Below, in pieces: positions 46,029-59,699 of a stretch of 64,000 nt of DNA. The first letter of the stretch is position 1. The number at the start of each line of letters is the position of its first letter. The position numbers and the translations under genes are program-made. The notes beneath the pieces were generated by a model. The model was not told the DNA's origin, did no database searches, and saw only the letters and a list, made by a program, of their open reading frames with translations. Source of the DNA: Coptis chinensis (taxonomy: Eukaryota > Streptophyta > Magnoliopsida > Ranunculales > Ranunculaceae); assembly GCA_015680905.1 (NCBI GenBank), contig CM027377.1:36852501-36916500 (forward strand), given 5' to 3'.

Positions 46029-47439
46029 TTATTCACTTTCCCTTTTGCAATTGCCTGGCAAGAGAAATTTATACTTTTCAGCATTATTCAAAAGAAACGC
46101 TGGCAGGTGAACAGCTGAAAAAGAATGAGGAATCGGTCCCATCTTCCCAATAATCTCCTGGAATGTATACTCCTCAGGAAGCATGTCAAATAGGTCAGCC
46201 CCTTTGCAGATTACATCCTGAATCCTTTGGGGATTTAAAAAGTGCAAGAACCTTACCCTATCAAAATGACTATATGCTTTCATCTTAAAAACGAACTCAC
46301 TAATACGGCGGAAGCAAAAGCTGCAATGCCATCCCGCATCTGATAAGACGTCGTCAGTCTGCCGATAATGTGCATACCTTGTCTTACCTGTCTGATATCT
46401 ATGAACAGAAGCTCTCCAGCTTTTATTGTCCAAGAGAAACTCGAAAGAGTACAAGTAATTATTCAACCGGAGATGGAGGACTTGGGGGATTTCATCGCAC
46501 CATCTCAAAAGATTAATTGTATGGCTGCTTGGAATCTCGTCAACATCAGACATTATCAACAAATCATCATCAGTTATACCTGCTATTCTGAGAAGGTGAT
46601 CCAAGGCTACACGTTGATATGCCTCTTCAACAAATGGATTCTCTCCTTTCCTAGACCTCCCTCCAATAGTGCCATAAGTCAGTCTCGAATCAATGAATTT
46701 GAAATCATCTCGATGAGCGGAAAAGACAAGCGGCTTCGGCAACCCAGTGAAAGTAGAATTTGATTCAAGGAGAACAAATTGTGTGATGTAAGGGTATAGC
46801 TCATTCCATCGAACTGTAAGTATGTCAAGCTCATTGCTGAACAACACTGCATCAAAGACACGCCGCGGAGACTCACGAATTCCCCATCCATGAAGCCTGC
46901 AAAGGTTCTCCATCGACACATTCTCATGGTAGTAATGTGGGATTTCGTGAAAAGGCTTAGGTGGAGATTCCCACAACGGCCGCAGGAAGTATGTGATCTT
47001 CTGCCCATGCAAATATATCCCAAACACACATGCCGGAACTAGAACAAATAACAGAATGTAGAGCTTCAAGTCCAACCCTCGAAGAATGCAACGAAGTCTC
47101 GACAGGCTCAAAGCTGCTCTTGTTTCCTAATGATCAAAACCGAAAATATATTAAGTACTACTTCTAACTACAAGAACAAAAAAAAATCTCATTCAAGGGT
47201 GATTCTAACTTTAAAGTGGACAATATATCACTATACAACTTCTGCAATCTAAAACCAATCATAATCAAACACGTATTATCTATACATTACAGTTTGTATT
47301 CAATTAGCCAAAAGATACAATTTTTATCCACATACAAATAAAACAGATCCATAAATCATAATAACAAACATACCTGACTACAAACACCATCACAAATATC
47401 ATCGGTCTTCTTCCAACTATAATATCCTCCTTCAGCCAT
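46029..47439 (-). CDS. GT17 beta-1,4-N-acetylglucosaminyltransferase-like protein
   Basis: Two exons (47439-47374 and 47126-46029, joined in phase at a CAG|GTATG donor and a TTAG acceptor) encode about 387 residues, the usual family length. The N-terminus [20 protein letters not shown] is cytosolic. One membrane anchor follows at about 42-61 ([20 protein letters not shown]), giving a type II Golgi protein. Conserved blocks include [49 protein letters not shown], the DxD-like MSDVDEIPS (about 214-222) and [15 protein letters not shown]. It belongs to glycosyltransferase family 17, named for animal GnT-III, which adds the bisecting GlcNAc to N-glycans. Plants are not known for that bisecting sugar, so the substrate is uncertain. 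The sequence is very close to Arabidopsis At1g67880 as remembered. Confidence 0.95.
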
Positions 47440-48940
47440 TACTCTCTCTAATAAAAATCAAAACTTTTTTCAAAATTCAACCGCCAATCTCAAAATAAAA
47501 ACAAAAAATTGTCAAAAACAAGGATCTATGGTTCTGCAATTATAGCCGTTTAAGGATATCTTTGTTTTTAACAAAAAAAAAAAAGCAACAATAAACCAGG
47601 AAAGGAGGGGGGAGGGGGTTTGTTTGCTTTGTTTATAAACCCTAAATAAAAATTAAAAATTTAGGAAACCTATCTGTCATGTGTGTGGCAGCAGTTGTTT
47701 AATTTTTGGACTACTTTTTTTGGTACAAATTTTGTTAGTTTGTCGAGGGTGTTTATATAAACAAGGAGTGTGTCATGCGTAATTGACTGTTTTAGACTTT
47801 TCTTTTGTTTTTAGAGATGGGTAGTTTTGTAATTTGAGTTTTAATAAGAATGAATGTTTTACGCGCTGGTTGACTCGAGAAGTTTTCTTAGTCACGTTTT
47901 ATTTAGGCAACTTCGGTCTTGGATAAGTTATTATCATCATCTTAAATTTTGATCGAAATGGTATGTGAAGTGTTGGCTATAATTACGCGTTGAGTGGGTC
48001 GGTTTTGTGTGTGTGATATATTCTGAAAAAAAATAAAAACAAAAACTCGGTAACCATTGACATTGGCATTTATGTAAAAAAAAATTAAATTTGAATTTTC
48101 AAGCGTTAGCAAATTTTTATTTGACGGAAATATTGGTAAGATTTTCAAATTGACAAAACTAATTTAGTTATTTCGTGGATACTTCTCGATAAGCACTCCG
48201 AGCTTTTTAACAGTTATCTGTATCTAATATATATTATATATAGATGGATATGTGACCACAGTTCACAGGTATACCATTGAGGCAAATAGAGTCTTCGGTA
48301 CGTTAAAGCCATCACAAGCTGTGAACTCCCACATTATATTGGACTCCTAAAACCAACACTAGTCGGCAGATGAACCTTTAAGCCTTCACAAGCTCTTCAA
48401 ATTCCTAGTACCTTAGGAGTATAAATTTGAAAAATGAATCATATACTAATAGTAGGAGAGTTGAATATTGATATTGCATGATTGGTTCAATTCAATTCAC
48501 TGATTATCCAATATGTATTAGGTATAATATAATATCATTAAATTAATACGTGATAAATTAATTATCCTACTTAAGTAATAGATATGCAAGTCCTGACTCC
48601 CTACTTGAGTCGGTATACTATATCAAATTCGCTAAATTATGTAAGATGATTTATTTCAAAAAATTGTCCTATAGAGTTATATTAGATTTTGGATATGGGC
48701 ATATTTCTGGGATCTATTAAATATTTTTTGGGTTGAAAGGACTTTACAAAATGTCTCACACAGATTTTTGAATTAGAATATATTTTTATTGAAAATAAAC
48801 CGAAATACGTTAATGAACAGCGATTATGGTGTATAAGTATTTGGAAACTAAGAGATCAAATTGAGATAGCCTTTTCACTTTGTGGTTTAAGATATTAATC
48901 CGTAATTTTCAAATATAATTATCTTAAACTTGATCTAGCT
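47440..48940. other. Upstream flank of the GT17 gene and intergenic DNA
   Basis: Should include the 5' UTR and promoter of the minus-strand GT17 gene near 47440-47700, with a GA/GGGG-rich stretch at 47600-47620. The remainder is AT-rich with no gene recognised. Confidence 0.45.
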
Positions 48941-50431
48941 TGTTGTGAGGGAGTAATATTCACATCCAATGAATATCACACACGTGTCTAACATATATAG
49001 AACTAACAACTAACCTCGTATCATTGTCCTCAGAGCTCGCTTTATAGTGACTCGACTCAGGCAAGTAACTTATTCAACTCACGCCCAGAGTAATGTCACC
49101 ACCAACCGATCTCCCATACTCTACCTGCGAGCTCGCTTCAAAGTGACTCGAGTCGAGTAGATGATCTCACCATGTAGCGACCTCACTAGCGCTCATTCCT
49201 ATTGTTCCACAACGGCTTGTAACGTAAGTCTTTATTGCAACCATCAAGACCGAAACTTCAGTCACGTAGTTTATTGATTCTTCATAACTTACCATCATGG
49301 CTCATAAGTGACTTGAAGGCCTGGATCTGACCTGAAGCGGGAGAGCATGAGGCGCGGGTATCTTGCCTATGTAAGGAGGATGAGGAACTACGTCTGACCT
49401 AATTCAAGTCTCCCCCCAGAGAGAGAGAACTTGATACGTAGGCAGTTTGTCCATACAAACTCAGTCAAACCCAATCAACTAATCCATCTCCCCCAAGTAG
49501 GGGTGTAATACGGGGCGGGCCGGGTCAATAGCGGGTCAAATAGTGATGGGTCGGGTTAGGGCAGGTCTAGGCCATACAAATCCAGTGGTCCCCGACGGGG
49601 CGGGGCGGGGCGGGTTGAAGTGTCATGTCTTAGTACCATCACCCGGCTTGTTAGGTCAGCTTTCAGGGCGGGTCATCCGGGTCGGGTGGAAATGATCATT
49701 TTAACCCAATTTCACCCAAAAAGAACTGTCTAATTCTGCAAGTAATATATTTCTAATTCACAACATAGAGAAAAAAATAGAATCAATCAAAAAAAAAAAA
49801 ACTTGAACTTGAACCCAAAACCATATTTGCAAATTTGAAACTTCTTTCTCGTGATTTACCATTTGTAAATTGATTATCTTCTATAACATGATAAAATGAA
49901 GATGAGAGCTAAGATCTATGGTACAAAACAATAAAATATAAACTAAAATAATTCAAAATTAATACAATGATGAATGATTCATCTTCTCCAAAATTCGAAA
50001 GTTGAATTTGAATTTTTGATATTTGCCCAATGTTCAAACTTGAATATTTGAAATTGATGTTAAACTTATAAGTTTGTGTTAATATCTCCCAAATTCCTAC
50101 AAAAGTTAAAAGAAAATATAAATAAAATACAAAAATATTAGAGTTAGAGTCTTGAAATTGTGCAGGTCAACAGGGTTGGGTCAACGACTTTAATTTGACA
50201 CGGTGCGGGTCGGGCAGCTTGATTGGTTGGGTTTGAGCATAGAACCTACACCTATAGCCCGACTGCGTAAAAATAGTGGCGGGGCGGGGCGGGTCTGTTT
50301 TCGGGTCGGTGCGGGTTTGGGTGGCGGGTGAAGACCGGGTACCCTACAGGATGATGGGTCAACGGTTTTTTTTACACTCCTACCCCCAAGTTACCCACAC
50401 TAGTAAGGTTAGACGAAATATAACCTTTACA
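48941..50431 (+). repeat. Probable 5' LTR of the Gypsy element
   Basis: The right edge is firm (CTTTACA just before the primer site). The left edge is inferred from TGTTGTGAGG. Removing the nested hAT leaves about 600 bp. The GAGCTCGCTTTATAGTGACT word recurs within it as GAGCTCGCTTCAAAGTGACT (49023-49060 and 49128-49160). Confidence 0.5.
49498..50382. mobile_element. hAT MITE in the Gypsy LTR
   Basis: The termini TAGGGGTGTAATACGG and, inverted, TAGGAGTGTAAAAAAAACCG carry a perfect 8-bp target duplication CCCCCAAG (49490-49497 and 50383-50390). The ends are rich in GGGGCGGGGCGGGTC-type words, and the centre is AT-rich and non-coding. It is 885 bp and lacks transposase. Confidence 0.92.
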
Positions 50432-50432
50432 T

Positions 50433-50447
50433 TGGCGCCGTCTGTGG
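50433..50447 (+). other. Primer-binding site of the Gypsy element
   Basis: TGGCGCCGTCTGTGG, one base after the LTR end, is a common plant Gypsy primer-binding sequence. Confidence 0.8.
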
Positions 50448-50534
50448 ATCGAATTACTTGAAATTTCATCTACTCAAAATTTCCATTTCTTCCAACCATT
50501 GTCCTAGAATCGCAAATTTTCAAGCCCACGAAGC

Positions 50535-51830
50535 ATGGAAAGCCTCCAAGATCAACTGAAGGTTATGTCTACCCAGATGGAAGCCATGAACTGTAGCATC
50601 ACCCAACTCCGACAGGAAAACATCGCTCTCAAAACCCAGGTCTAATCCTAGAACCCGAACGGAGTTACCGCGGAGGACATGATCAATAAGGTCAACCAGC
50701 AGATCAACAGCCTCTCCCAGTGGATCGAACAGAACACTGGGAAGAAGGACGCCACTCAAGTCGTCCATAAGATGCTGAAAACATACCAGGCATCACCTTT
50801 CATGCTCGAGGTACTCAATAAACCCTCCCCCCAATATTTCATTCAACCTCGGTTCGCAATGTACAACGGCAACATGTGCCCTGGTCAGCACGTCGCTCAC
50901 TACATTCAGAGCCTTACACTCTACAGTGCGCAGGAGTTTGACCACCTGCAGTGCCGCTTGTTCGAAGCAAGCTTAAAGGATGGATCTTTTGATTGGTTCT
51001 ACTCGCTAGGACCAAACTTAATCGACAGCTTCAAAAAGCTCGCTGACCAGTTTGCTAGCCAGTACGTCCACAATAGACGTAAGACAACCGATCTCAATTC
51101 ACTCTTCTAATTATCTCAGAAGAGTGACGAACCAATTCGCACCTTCCTGGGACGTTTCAAGACAGAGCTATTGTCCATAAAGAGCGGCCTCAAGGAGTCA
51201 TTTGCCACAATGGCCTTCTCCAATGCGATCAGGAAAAACACTGGTCTGTCCAGGTCACTCATGAAAGAGCACCCTGAAACACTGGCCGAGTTGTACGCAC
51301 GCGTGGAGAAATACATCAAGCCTACTGAAGGGCCTCAAAAAAGAAAGGCTGAAGGCAACAGGTGAGGTTGCTGCGATCTCAGATAACGCCCCGTCTTCCA
51401 ACAAGTGACCTAGGCAACAGGGTCAGTAGCCCATCCCAGCACCGAAACCAAACCAAAAGAGAGTTCGCTGTGCTTACAAGATCTCCAAGTTACATACTGG
51501 AGAAAATAAAAAACACGGCCTATTACCGACCTGAGGTAAAACGGCTAGAGGACACACCAGGGAAGCTGTACTACGCTTTCCATAAAGCAAAGTGCCATGA
51601 GACTAACGACTGGCAGGGGCTCAAGTACTACCTTCTAGACCTCATCGAGGCAGGGCATATCAAACATTATATTGATATACCCGATGGCGATCTGCGTCAC
51701 AAACTCATGGCTCACAGAGAGCGAAGCCGAACTCCACCGCGCCCAAGCAACAGAGCTCGCTCTCATGCTATAGGACGTTCAAATGAGCGATCGCGTCATG
51801 AACGTCGCTAACACTACTCTGACAGAGATA
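50535..51830 (+). pseudogene. Gypsy gag
   Basis: The frame starts MESLQDQLKVMSTQMEAMNC and meets a stop after ALKTQV. It resumes with MINKVNQQINSLSQWIEQ and the retrotransposon gag domain: FEASLKDGSFDWFYSLGP, FKKLADQFASQYV, a stop, then EPIRTFLGRFKTE. Downstream, MKEHPETLAELYARVEKYIK is the gag region before the nucleocapsid. Later pieces (YCAFHKAKCHETNDW-like, YYLLDLIEAGH) are the C-terminal gag. Stops and frame slips are spread through the gene. Confidence 0.82.
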
Positions 51831-51989
51831 TCAACAGAGCCATCAACATGATCACCTTCCAGGACGACTCTGTCATATCCTCCAAAGTCCAGAGAGAGAA
51901 GGAGATGAGTTGGCACCCTCCAAGAAGTCTACCAATTCTCCTCACAAGCGACCCCCATCCCACGCACAAATGGCCGCAGCTCAGGAGAT

Positions 51990-52420
51990 ATCACCTTCAC
52001 TGAAGCAAACCTCAATAAGGTGTGCCTCTCACATAATGATACCTTGGTAGTCCACGTCAAAATCAGCGACTGGACTGTCAAACACGTCCTGATCGATCTA
52101 GGCAATTCGTGCGATATCCTATTCTATTGAACTCTGATGAAGATGAACATGCCCAAGTCAGTCATGGTCAATCCAATAGCCCCTATCTACGACTTCAACA
52201 TATCATGAGCCGATCCAATAGGTGACATCATTCTACCTGTCTCAGTGGGGTCACATGAAGACAAGATCAATATCAACACACGCTTCAGCATTCTGGATAT
52301 CAACTCGTCCTATACTACTATATTAGGACGTCGTTGGATCCACAAGATGCAAGTTGTGCCTTCCACACTCCATCAGGTGCTGCATTTCCCGACCCCAGAG
52401 GAATGATGGAGCTACGAAGC
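51990..52420 (+). pseudogene. Gypsy aspartic protease
   Basis: LIDLGNSCDILFY fits the retropepsin active-site region (usually D-x-G-S), and SSYTTILGRRWIHKM is the conserved downstream block before the reverse transcriptase linker. In-frame stops lie after LFY and NIS. Confidence 0.75.
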
Positions 52421-52768
52421 AACCAGCTCGATGATCACAACTGCAACCAGATCCTCTCAGTCAGTAAGCCTACTGGGGCTTCAGTAAAAAACAAGGGAGA
52501 AATCGCCACAACAAATTTAGTAGAAAACTTCATTGCTGAAGTCCAAACCATTGCCAAATCCACATCTAGCGATCTGGCCAAGGAGAACACTGTGGTCTCA
52601 ACAAAAAGAGGTGCCCCAGAGGTGAAGCCACCAAAAGAAAACGCTGGGGGCTCCACTAAATAACCCCCTACAGGCGTTCAGCTACCTGAAGTTGCCTAGA
52701 CAACTTAGCAAGGGGAGGCACCACAAGAAACGGAAAACCCAGAGGTTGCTCCCCCGCCTGCTGCAGCC

Positions 52769-52913
52769 ATGGAGACAGAACCGAAGGAGAAGGTCAACCT
52801 AGGAATTGAGGACGACCCCAAATTTGTATACGTAGGAGCTAACCTTGATCCTACGCTCAATGCACAACTTGTAAGCTTTTTATCTCTGAATAAAGACGTT
52901 TTCGCTTGGTTAT
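52769..52913 (+). pseudogene. Gypsy reverse transcriptase, N-terminal piece
   Basis: The sequence EDDPKFVYVGANLDP and LVSFLSLNKDVFAW is the lead-in to the Gypsy reverse transcriptase. It is cut after VFAW by the CACTA insertion and resumes at 60712. Confidence 0.82.
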
Positions 52914-53110
52914 CACTACACCATAATAGGGATTTTGCAACAATTGCATTTTTTCGTTTGTAACACATACCCAGCCGTTAGTAAATTAATAACACTTAGA
53001 GTTCCGTTACAAAATTACGTAACCGTTAGTAATTTACCTGAAATATTTTGTGACGTCTATTAGATATTAACTAACGGTTACTCAAATGTTGCAAGTGTTA
53101 GAAAAAGTAA

Positions 53111-56100
53111 ATAGCAAAATTGGGACTAATTAAAAGAAAACAAAAACCGAAATGTTGAACGAGATTGTTTTCATTTCGTGCTCATTAGGTCAACAACCCT
53201 TCAAGTGAAAAAGAGTAAACAAAAAGAGGAAAATGGGTGTTGGTTATTCTTTTTACCCGACCGATGCGTCTTTGTTGTCAATGTAAGTGTTCATCTTCCT
53301 CCTCATTTCTTCTTCCATCCATTTCTTCCTCTTCTCCATCTTGCTCAATTCAACTAATAAGAATATTTTTTTGCTCGATCTCGCAGGGTTTTAAAGTTAG
53401 CTCTTTGTGGTGCCAAAAGGACATACCTTTTATTCAATATTTCAAAGACGAAATTGTTTGATCCGTGGAAGGAAGCTTGCTTTGAAAATGGTAACTAATA
53501 ATTAGGGTACTTAGCTTCACCGATTTTGTTTTCGTCAGTTATCGGTATAGTTATAAAAAGCACTTGAATTGTTTGATTGCTTGTCTATATGGGGTTGGGT
53601 TTTGGGAATTGTTAATTTTCAAGTATAAACTCCATTTTAGTATATTGAGTGATCATTTTCTTCAAATTATTGTTACATCTTTTTGTTTGTTTTAGTTTTT
53701 ATCCTAATGGTACAACACCCTTTTCTTATGTTCATGTGTTTTCAAGTAACAAGTGAAAACAGGTTAGCTTTGTTGAGGTTAGGTGTGATCAAAATGATGT
53801 ATGAACCATGTCTTTATGTCATGTTTAGATCCCGTTTTTAAGGTTTTAAATATTGAGAAGTTTATACCGAATGGCTAGTTTTGGTTTTTAAATAAATCAA
53901 AGGCTTATCTTGTGTTTTTAAACATCTCCTTTGTTTTACTCTTTGGTTTGTTCTTGACTTGCCTATTTCTTCACATCAAAAGAGTACTCTTGTTTCAAGT
54001 TCTAATCTACAATTGATTCTCGATGCTATAAAAGATTACAGAGAGTTACTTAAAAAAACAAAAAGGCTATAAAGCCAAGTGTCTATTTCTTAAATCCCAA
54101 ATGGTCATGTGACACTAGTGGTTACATTGACTATTTTTACTGTTTTATTGTTTGTGTGGGAATTTGGCCTTTTTGGGTTCTACCCTTGTATTCCTTTGGA
54201 TTCTTGTGTTGTTTTACATCTTGGGGATACAACTTCTACTTACTTTTGTACATCACTTGAAAGCTTGTCAAAGGTATTGAAATTGTCTCCTACTATAGCT
54301 TGGAGTTACACTTTTGGTAGTCAACCCGAATCCACATCAAAGAAGGTGTAACATAATCTTTTGTAGAGCATTGAATTATGGATTTAAGTTTTAAAGAAGA
54401 TTGTTCGCTTAAAATGAAACCTAACCGACTTCGGCCAAACTCAACATCGTGGGAACGGAGATGACCCAAGTCCTTGAACACCGACTCGACCGATTTGAGA
54501 GAAGGAGAGGTGGAGAGAATTAGGAGAGGTTTTGGTAGAGATAAACCTCTCCATGGCGTTTGTTTTGACACTAGTCTTTTCTTTTTTTGTTGGTCCTTTT
54601 TATTGGGGCGTTTTGGAGGAAGAGTTTTAATGTGTGAGTTTTTGGGTTAAGGGGAGAGAGAGAATAGTTAAGGGTAGGAAATGATAATTATCTCTAGAGT
54701 AGAGTAAAAGTAATGGAATCTAGTAACTTTTTTGTTTTAACAAAAGTCCGGAAAAAGCCGTCAATGTGGTCCGTTTTGGTTGACCTAATTAGATTCTCTG
54801 TGTCAAGTTATTGAGAGTTTATATTTGTGTTAATCAAGTCTGAAGTTAGTTAGAGTGCATAAATTTGTTTCATTGAGAATACTAGAATCCCTAGCGTTAG
54901 AGCATCGTCTATGTGTCTTCTAATATCATACAAGAATCATAGTATATATATTACTTAATAACAATTCAATCATATCCCAAGTCCCAACACACAATAGGGT
55001 CCCGGGAGAAATTGAATGTATGTATGCAAACTTATCGCATAAATTGAGTGGTGTTCAACTATTTTCTGTAATAATAAGTAAATAATAATCCACTTTGCAA
55101 GACTGACACTCTATCTCAAATAAACTCTCGTCGTCTTTTTTAGAACAAGTACAACTTTCTTTTATATTAGTTTTATATCTGTCCTCATAACTGGAAAAAA
55201 ACCAACTCTGTTCAAATATTCTTGTGATCTCGTTCTCTCAAACACTTCGTCATATATTATTGCCGCAATAAAATTTCTTGTCTAATTTACATGGTTTTAG
55301 ATAAACAAGTGAGATCGTTTTTTTTCGATAATAAAAAAAAAAAAAAAAAAAGATAAAACAAGTGAGATTGGATAGAATTTGGGTTTTTAGATGGGGAGCT
55401 CAAGAGAAAGTTGTTGCTTGTGATCATGGTTGGTGGACCAACTAAAGGTGAAATCTTGATTTGATTCTGATTGAATTAGTTGAAATTTTAGTGTTTAGAT
55501 TGGTAGGTTGGATTGGTGGTGTCTTTTTTTTTTAGTAGAATTTTGGTTATTGTGTTTGGATTTTGCAGAACTTCGTTTTTCGACCGTTGTCGTTGAATAT
55601 ACCCAAGCCATTATTTCCTTTGGCGTGGCGGTGCAATGGTTCATCATCCAATTTCAGCTTGTAAAAGGTATGCTCTTTAATACTTCATTTATGTGTTTGG
55701 ATAATTTTATTTTATTTATGTAATTAAGATGAATTATGGGCTTGTGTAGATCCCTAACTTGGTGCAAATCTATCTCGTTGGGTTTTATGAGGAGCGTGAA
55801 TTCGCATTATATGTTTCGTCTGCTTTCTAATGAGCTTAGAGTCCCAAAAGGTAATTGTTATGCACTAGTGTGTTTCTAGCTTTAACTTTGGTTCACGACT
55901 ATCCGAAAGTTTGGGGCTTATTGATATGCAATTGCAATGCTGAAATTTTATAGATACTTGAAAGAAGATAAACCACATGGTTCAAATTGGTGAACTTTAC
56001 AACTTTAGAGATCTAATCATGGAAGATAATCCGGTTTGACTTCTATTTTTCTCCTTACTCATGTTGGTGAGATCTGTTTGTATAATGATTTTTTTCGGTG

Positions 56101-59100
56101 TTACGTGATTCCATTTCCAATAACATAGCTAATATGGTTGTTGTTTAATGTGGCGATCCACACATCTTTTTGCTGAATTGTGACGCTTGCTGATTTTCCA
56201 TTGCCGAAATCGTGGTAGGTCTATCAAGTCGCAAATACTCCTATTAATAATAAAACCGTGAATCGTTTCTACCTTGAATTGTTTTTCTTTGTGATCTCAT
56301 TGTTGCTTGTTGTTTTTGGCTTGCCCTTCATTACAAATTTGCCCATAGAAGTTATGGTGGGATGGGAACAATCTTAGTGATTCAGTCGCTAAGCTGAAGC
56401 ATGAACTTTGTTTGAGTAGATTTGATGTCGGCTTAGTTGATTTTTATCATGCTCATTTTTTCCTCACTTTTCATGTGCATGTTTCAATCGAATCAACAAA
56501 TCGGTTTGGGGAATTGGTGGCGATCCTATCACCAACCAATTATTACATTACAGGAGAAACCGAGACCTTTATGCGTAATCGGTTTAGATTCAACTTCTTT
56601 TTCGGTGTATAGTCGGCAACTTGTAAATGAGAACTTGTTTTGACCAATGTCATTTTCTTGTGATCAACAGTGAGTGATCTTATAAATTGTGGTGTGTACA
56701 TATTTACACCAGATATTTTTACCGCCATTCGTGGATCTATCTACACAACGGAAAGACAATGGTTATGAACTATAGATCCGTGGCCGATAGGATGCCAATT
56801 CAGTTTCATTTTTTTTAAACTTTTTATATTTCCATTCGATTAGAACATAGTGCATATTGGATTCAAACTGCCCGTTGAGGATGAATATTTGCGAGAAGTA
56901 AAAACTTCTATATATAAGAGAAAGGCTTTTTTTTTCTTCCTCCTGTTCATGTGTGTTTTGTGCGTGGATGTGCTGCCAGTCTAGACCCATATAACTAGGA
57001 AACTCCAACTTCTAGGCATATTCCATGCGACGGATTTCTCTTTTAGTTCTAATGCACATATTCCTAACTGTAATTCTTCTCTAATGAGGTGATACCTTTC
57101 ACGCGTACTACCCTACGGCTTAAGCACGCCTAGTAGATTGTTATTTGACACCGGGTTAGTGAATGGGTTGAGCATGTATGGAAAAACAAGGAAGTAATGA
57201 TCTCTGCCCTTTCTCCTATCCCTAAAAGTCCAATGATCCCCAAATAAAGTCGGTGGCTGTATAGTTAACTCATGCCACCTTGGACCACACCCTAGTCGAA
57301 ATGAAGCTCATGTTGTCGGCCTCTTGTCCGTCGACCCAATGTGAGTGTTTATACCGTGGGCGTGTGTATTTGCATTCACCGCTTCTTAAAACATAAGTGA
57401 AAAGAATTAGCATGTGTCAAAATATGTGTGAGCATGAGTGCTAGAAGACAATCACTTCGAAGTTGCATACAAAGCCACCGGCTAATAGACCCCTTTTCGT
57501 CCGGGTTCCAACTTTCAATTGTACTTTTGGAATGTCCGGACATTAACTGTTTTTTTGTGAGGTTGTATGCAACTCACCTAGTTGCGTTCCTATTGCATCC
57601 TCTGTCAGGTCATTTATTGTTTTTATGCTTTGCAGTATGAATTTTATTGGCTCGATGTTAAAGTGGTGTTTAGCTAGCTTCATATCTTGAACTTATCCGT
57701 TTTTAAAGGTCTTACGCACACACAAAATTCTTTGGACTATTTCATTCAGTTTTTATCAAAGCATTGAACTTCAATAGATAAATGATCACAAAAGAATGTT
57801 TAAAGCTGGTTCCTATGATTTGTACCATCTGAAAGATTTGGCTAATCTGAGTACAGAATTTATAATAAATTTAATAGCTCGTTCTAGTACCAACTTTTGG
57901 GTCAAATACTGAAAATGGCCTTCTCTAATACCATCATAAACTTTGGAGTTCCTAAAGCCTGCAATCTCTCAAGTTACATTCATAAACATAAATCGAAATC
58001 GATGACTTGTGCATTTGAAAATTGAATCTAGCATTTGGTTGTTACCCTTGTGAAAACAATTCTACTATATATTGTTTACTCATCCGGTTTCAAAACATCT
58101 ATTCCTGACTTTGTGATAATATGATGAAAATTTTGATTTGTTTATTTTCTCGGACAAAAGATAAGGTGTCGGTAGATATATAATGTTGTTATTATTGCTG
58201 ATTTCTTATATTACTACCTTTGTTGATTTTCTTTTCATTTTTTCATTTTGCAGCTAATCTGCGGCGTGTATCCAACTTTGAAGCTCTCTTGATCGGCCAC
58301 AAAGTATGATATTTAGCTTTGTAATAAGTTTGTTAAATTAGGGTTATTTTGTCTTCAAAACATCATGGATTACTCAACGTGATATCAAAAGATATGTTGA
58401 ATTTACTTTATTAAATGCATTGTCTTGTAATTTCGGAAGTTGAAATTATGCGGATATGAAATTTCTCAACGAAATTTCTCAACCGGTTGTCTACATATTA
58501 GTGTTCAAAAACAACATAGAATGTGAACATGTTATATATCTAATGATGTTATTTGATACATAATCTTAACAAATGTGTTGTCATTGTAATTTTTATGATA
58601 CTGAATACACAATCTAGGACTTGTGATTGAACACACTTCGCTTAATTCTTTGGTAACTGAAATGATGCAATAAGGCAAAGTTCAGACCGGGTTAAACTCT
58701 TGCGATGCGAGTTTACTTCTTTCTTTTGAATGCAAATTGGACGGATGTGATTATTATTTACTCATGGAGACATTATTATTGCCATGTCTCCATTGGCTTG
58801 CGTAAGAAGAAGCTTTACTTTCTTTGACTTCTATCGGTATGTTTTCTCGCTTCAACAGACACTTCCTTCAGATTTTGTAAGATTGGATCATGATATTTTA
58901 TCACCTCTTGCCGGAAAAAACAGCTATATACATACAAAACACTAGATTTCTGGGAACAGATCAAAACTCCGGGGTAATAAATTTCAGCCAATTCTCCATT
59001 TTCTTATTTTTCCTCTTTGGCATTAATAAGGAGACTCGATGACTTATCCAAACTTTACAACCGAATGTGCGTAATGTCTTTGAAATGTTCCGACTCTATC

Positions 59101-59699
59101 TTGCACAATTCGGTTAACTTCTCCTCATCTTCTTAAATGCGATGGTTCAAAGAATGCTACCATTGTTGGGGATGTGTATGGTCATCCATCGACAAAAAAG
59201 TACATCCGTCTGCAAAGGTAAATGAATTTTTTCAGACCAAATACAATTTTCCCCTGTTGTAGCAATTCATAAAAGTCCATTGAATATGACGATTTTAGAC
59301 CAAAACACAAGGTGTTTGTCACAACCTCGATGAACCGAGCCATAGGAATTTACACCGACTAGCCCCCGGGGCACAGAGGTATAATGAGGAAGACCTATAT
59401 TTTACCATATTTATAAGTCAAAGATAACTTTTTGGTGCTTGTTAAGGCCAGGTTTATATCATATGATTGAATCCTTTAGCCTAATTTATGATGTAGCATG
59501 AAACTCTCATCTTTTGCATATAACGAAATCATTATTTTTGTTATCCCGAGTTCGAGACGGTCGAGGCATGTGAACAAGCGCATTTTAAGGTATGTCGATT
59601 AAGCGAAATTTTTTCCTTATGAAGAAGCATTTAACGGAAATAATAAGCCCGCCCTACGACGATCATCTTAATGTTCCCTGGCGAAGAAGCATTTAATAC
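53111..59699 (+). other. CACTA interior, unrecognised; several exon-like pieces
   Basis: A CT-rich leader-like stretch (53285-53340) is followed by mostly AT-rich, intron-like DNA. Exon-like pieces with splice-type borders include 55569-55667 (after TTTTGCAG, before GTATGC), 55750-55850 (before GTAATTG), 58254-58302 (after TTTGCAG) and 59150-59217, which reads ATIVGDVYGHPSTKKYIRLQ. A minus-strand frame at 54293-54571 is also open. None is recognised. They may be remains of further captured genes. Confidence 0.4.

Noticed and set aside
50276..50461. A plus-strand frame beginning MAGRGGSVFGSVRV
   Set aside because: It spans the GC-rich end of the hAT MITE and the LTR edge; the Gly/Arg content comes from GGGGCGGG repeats.
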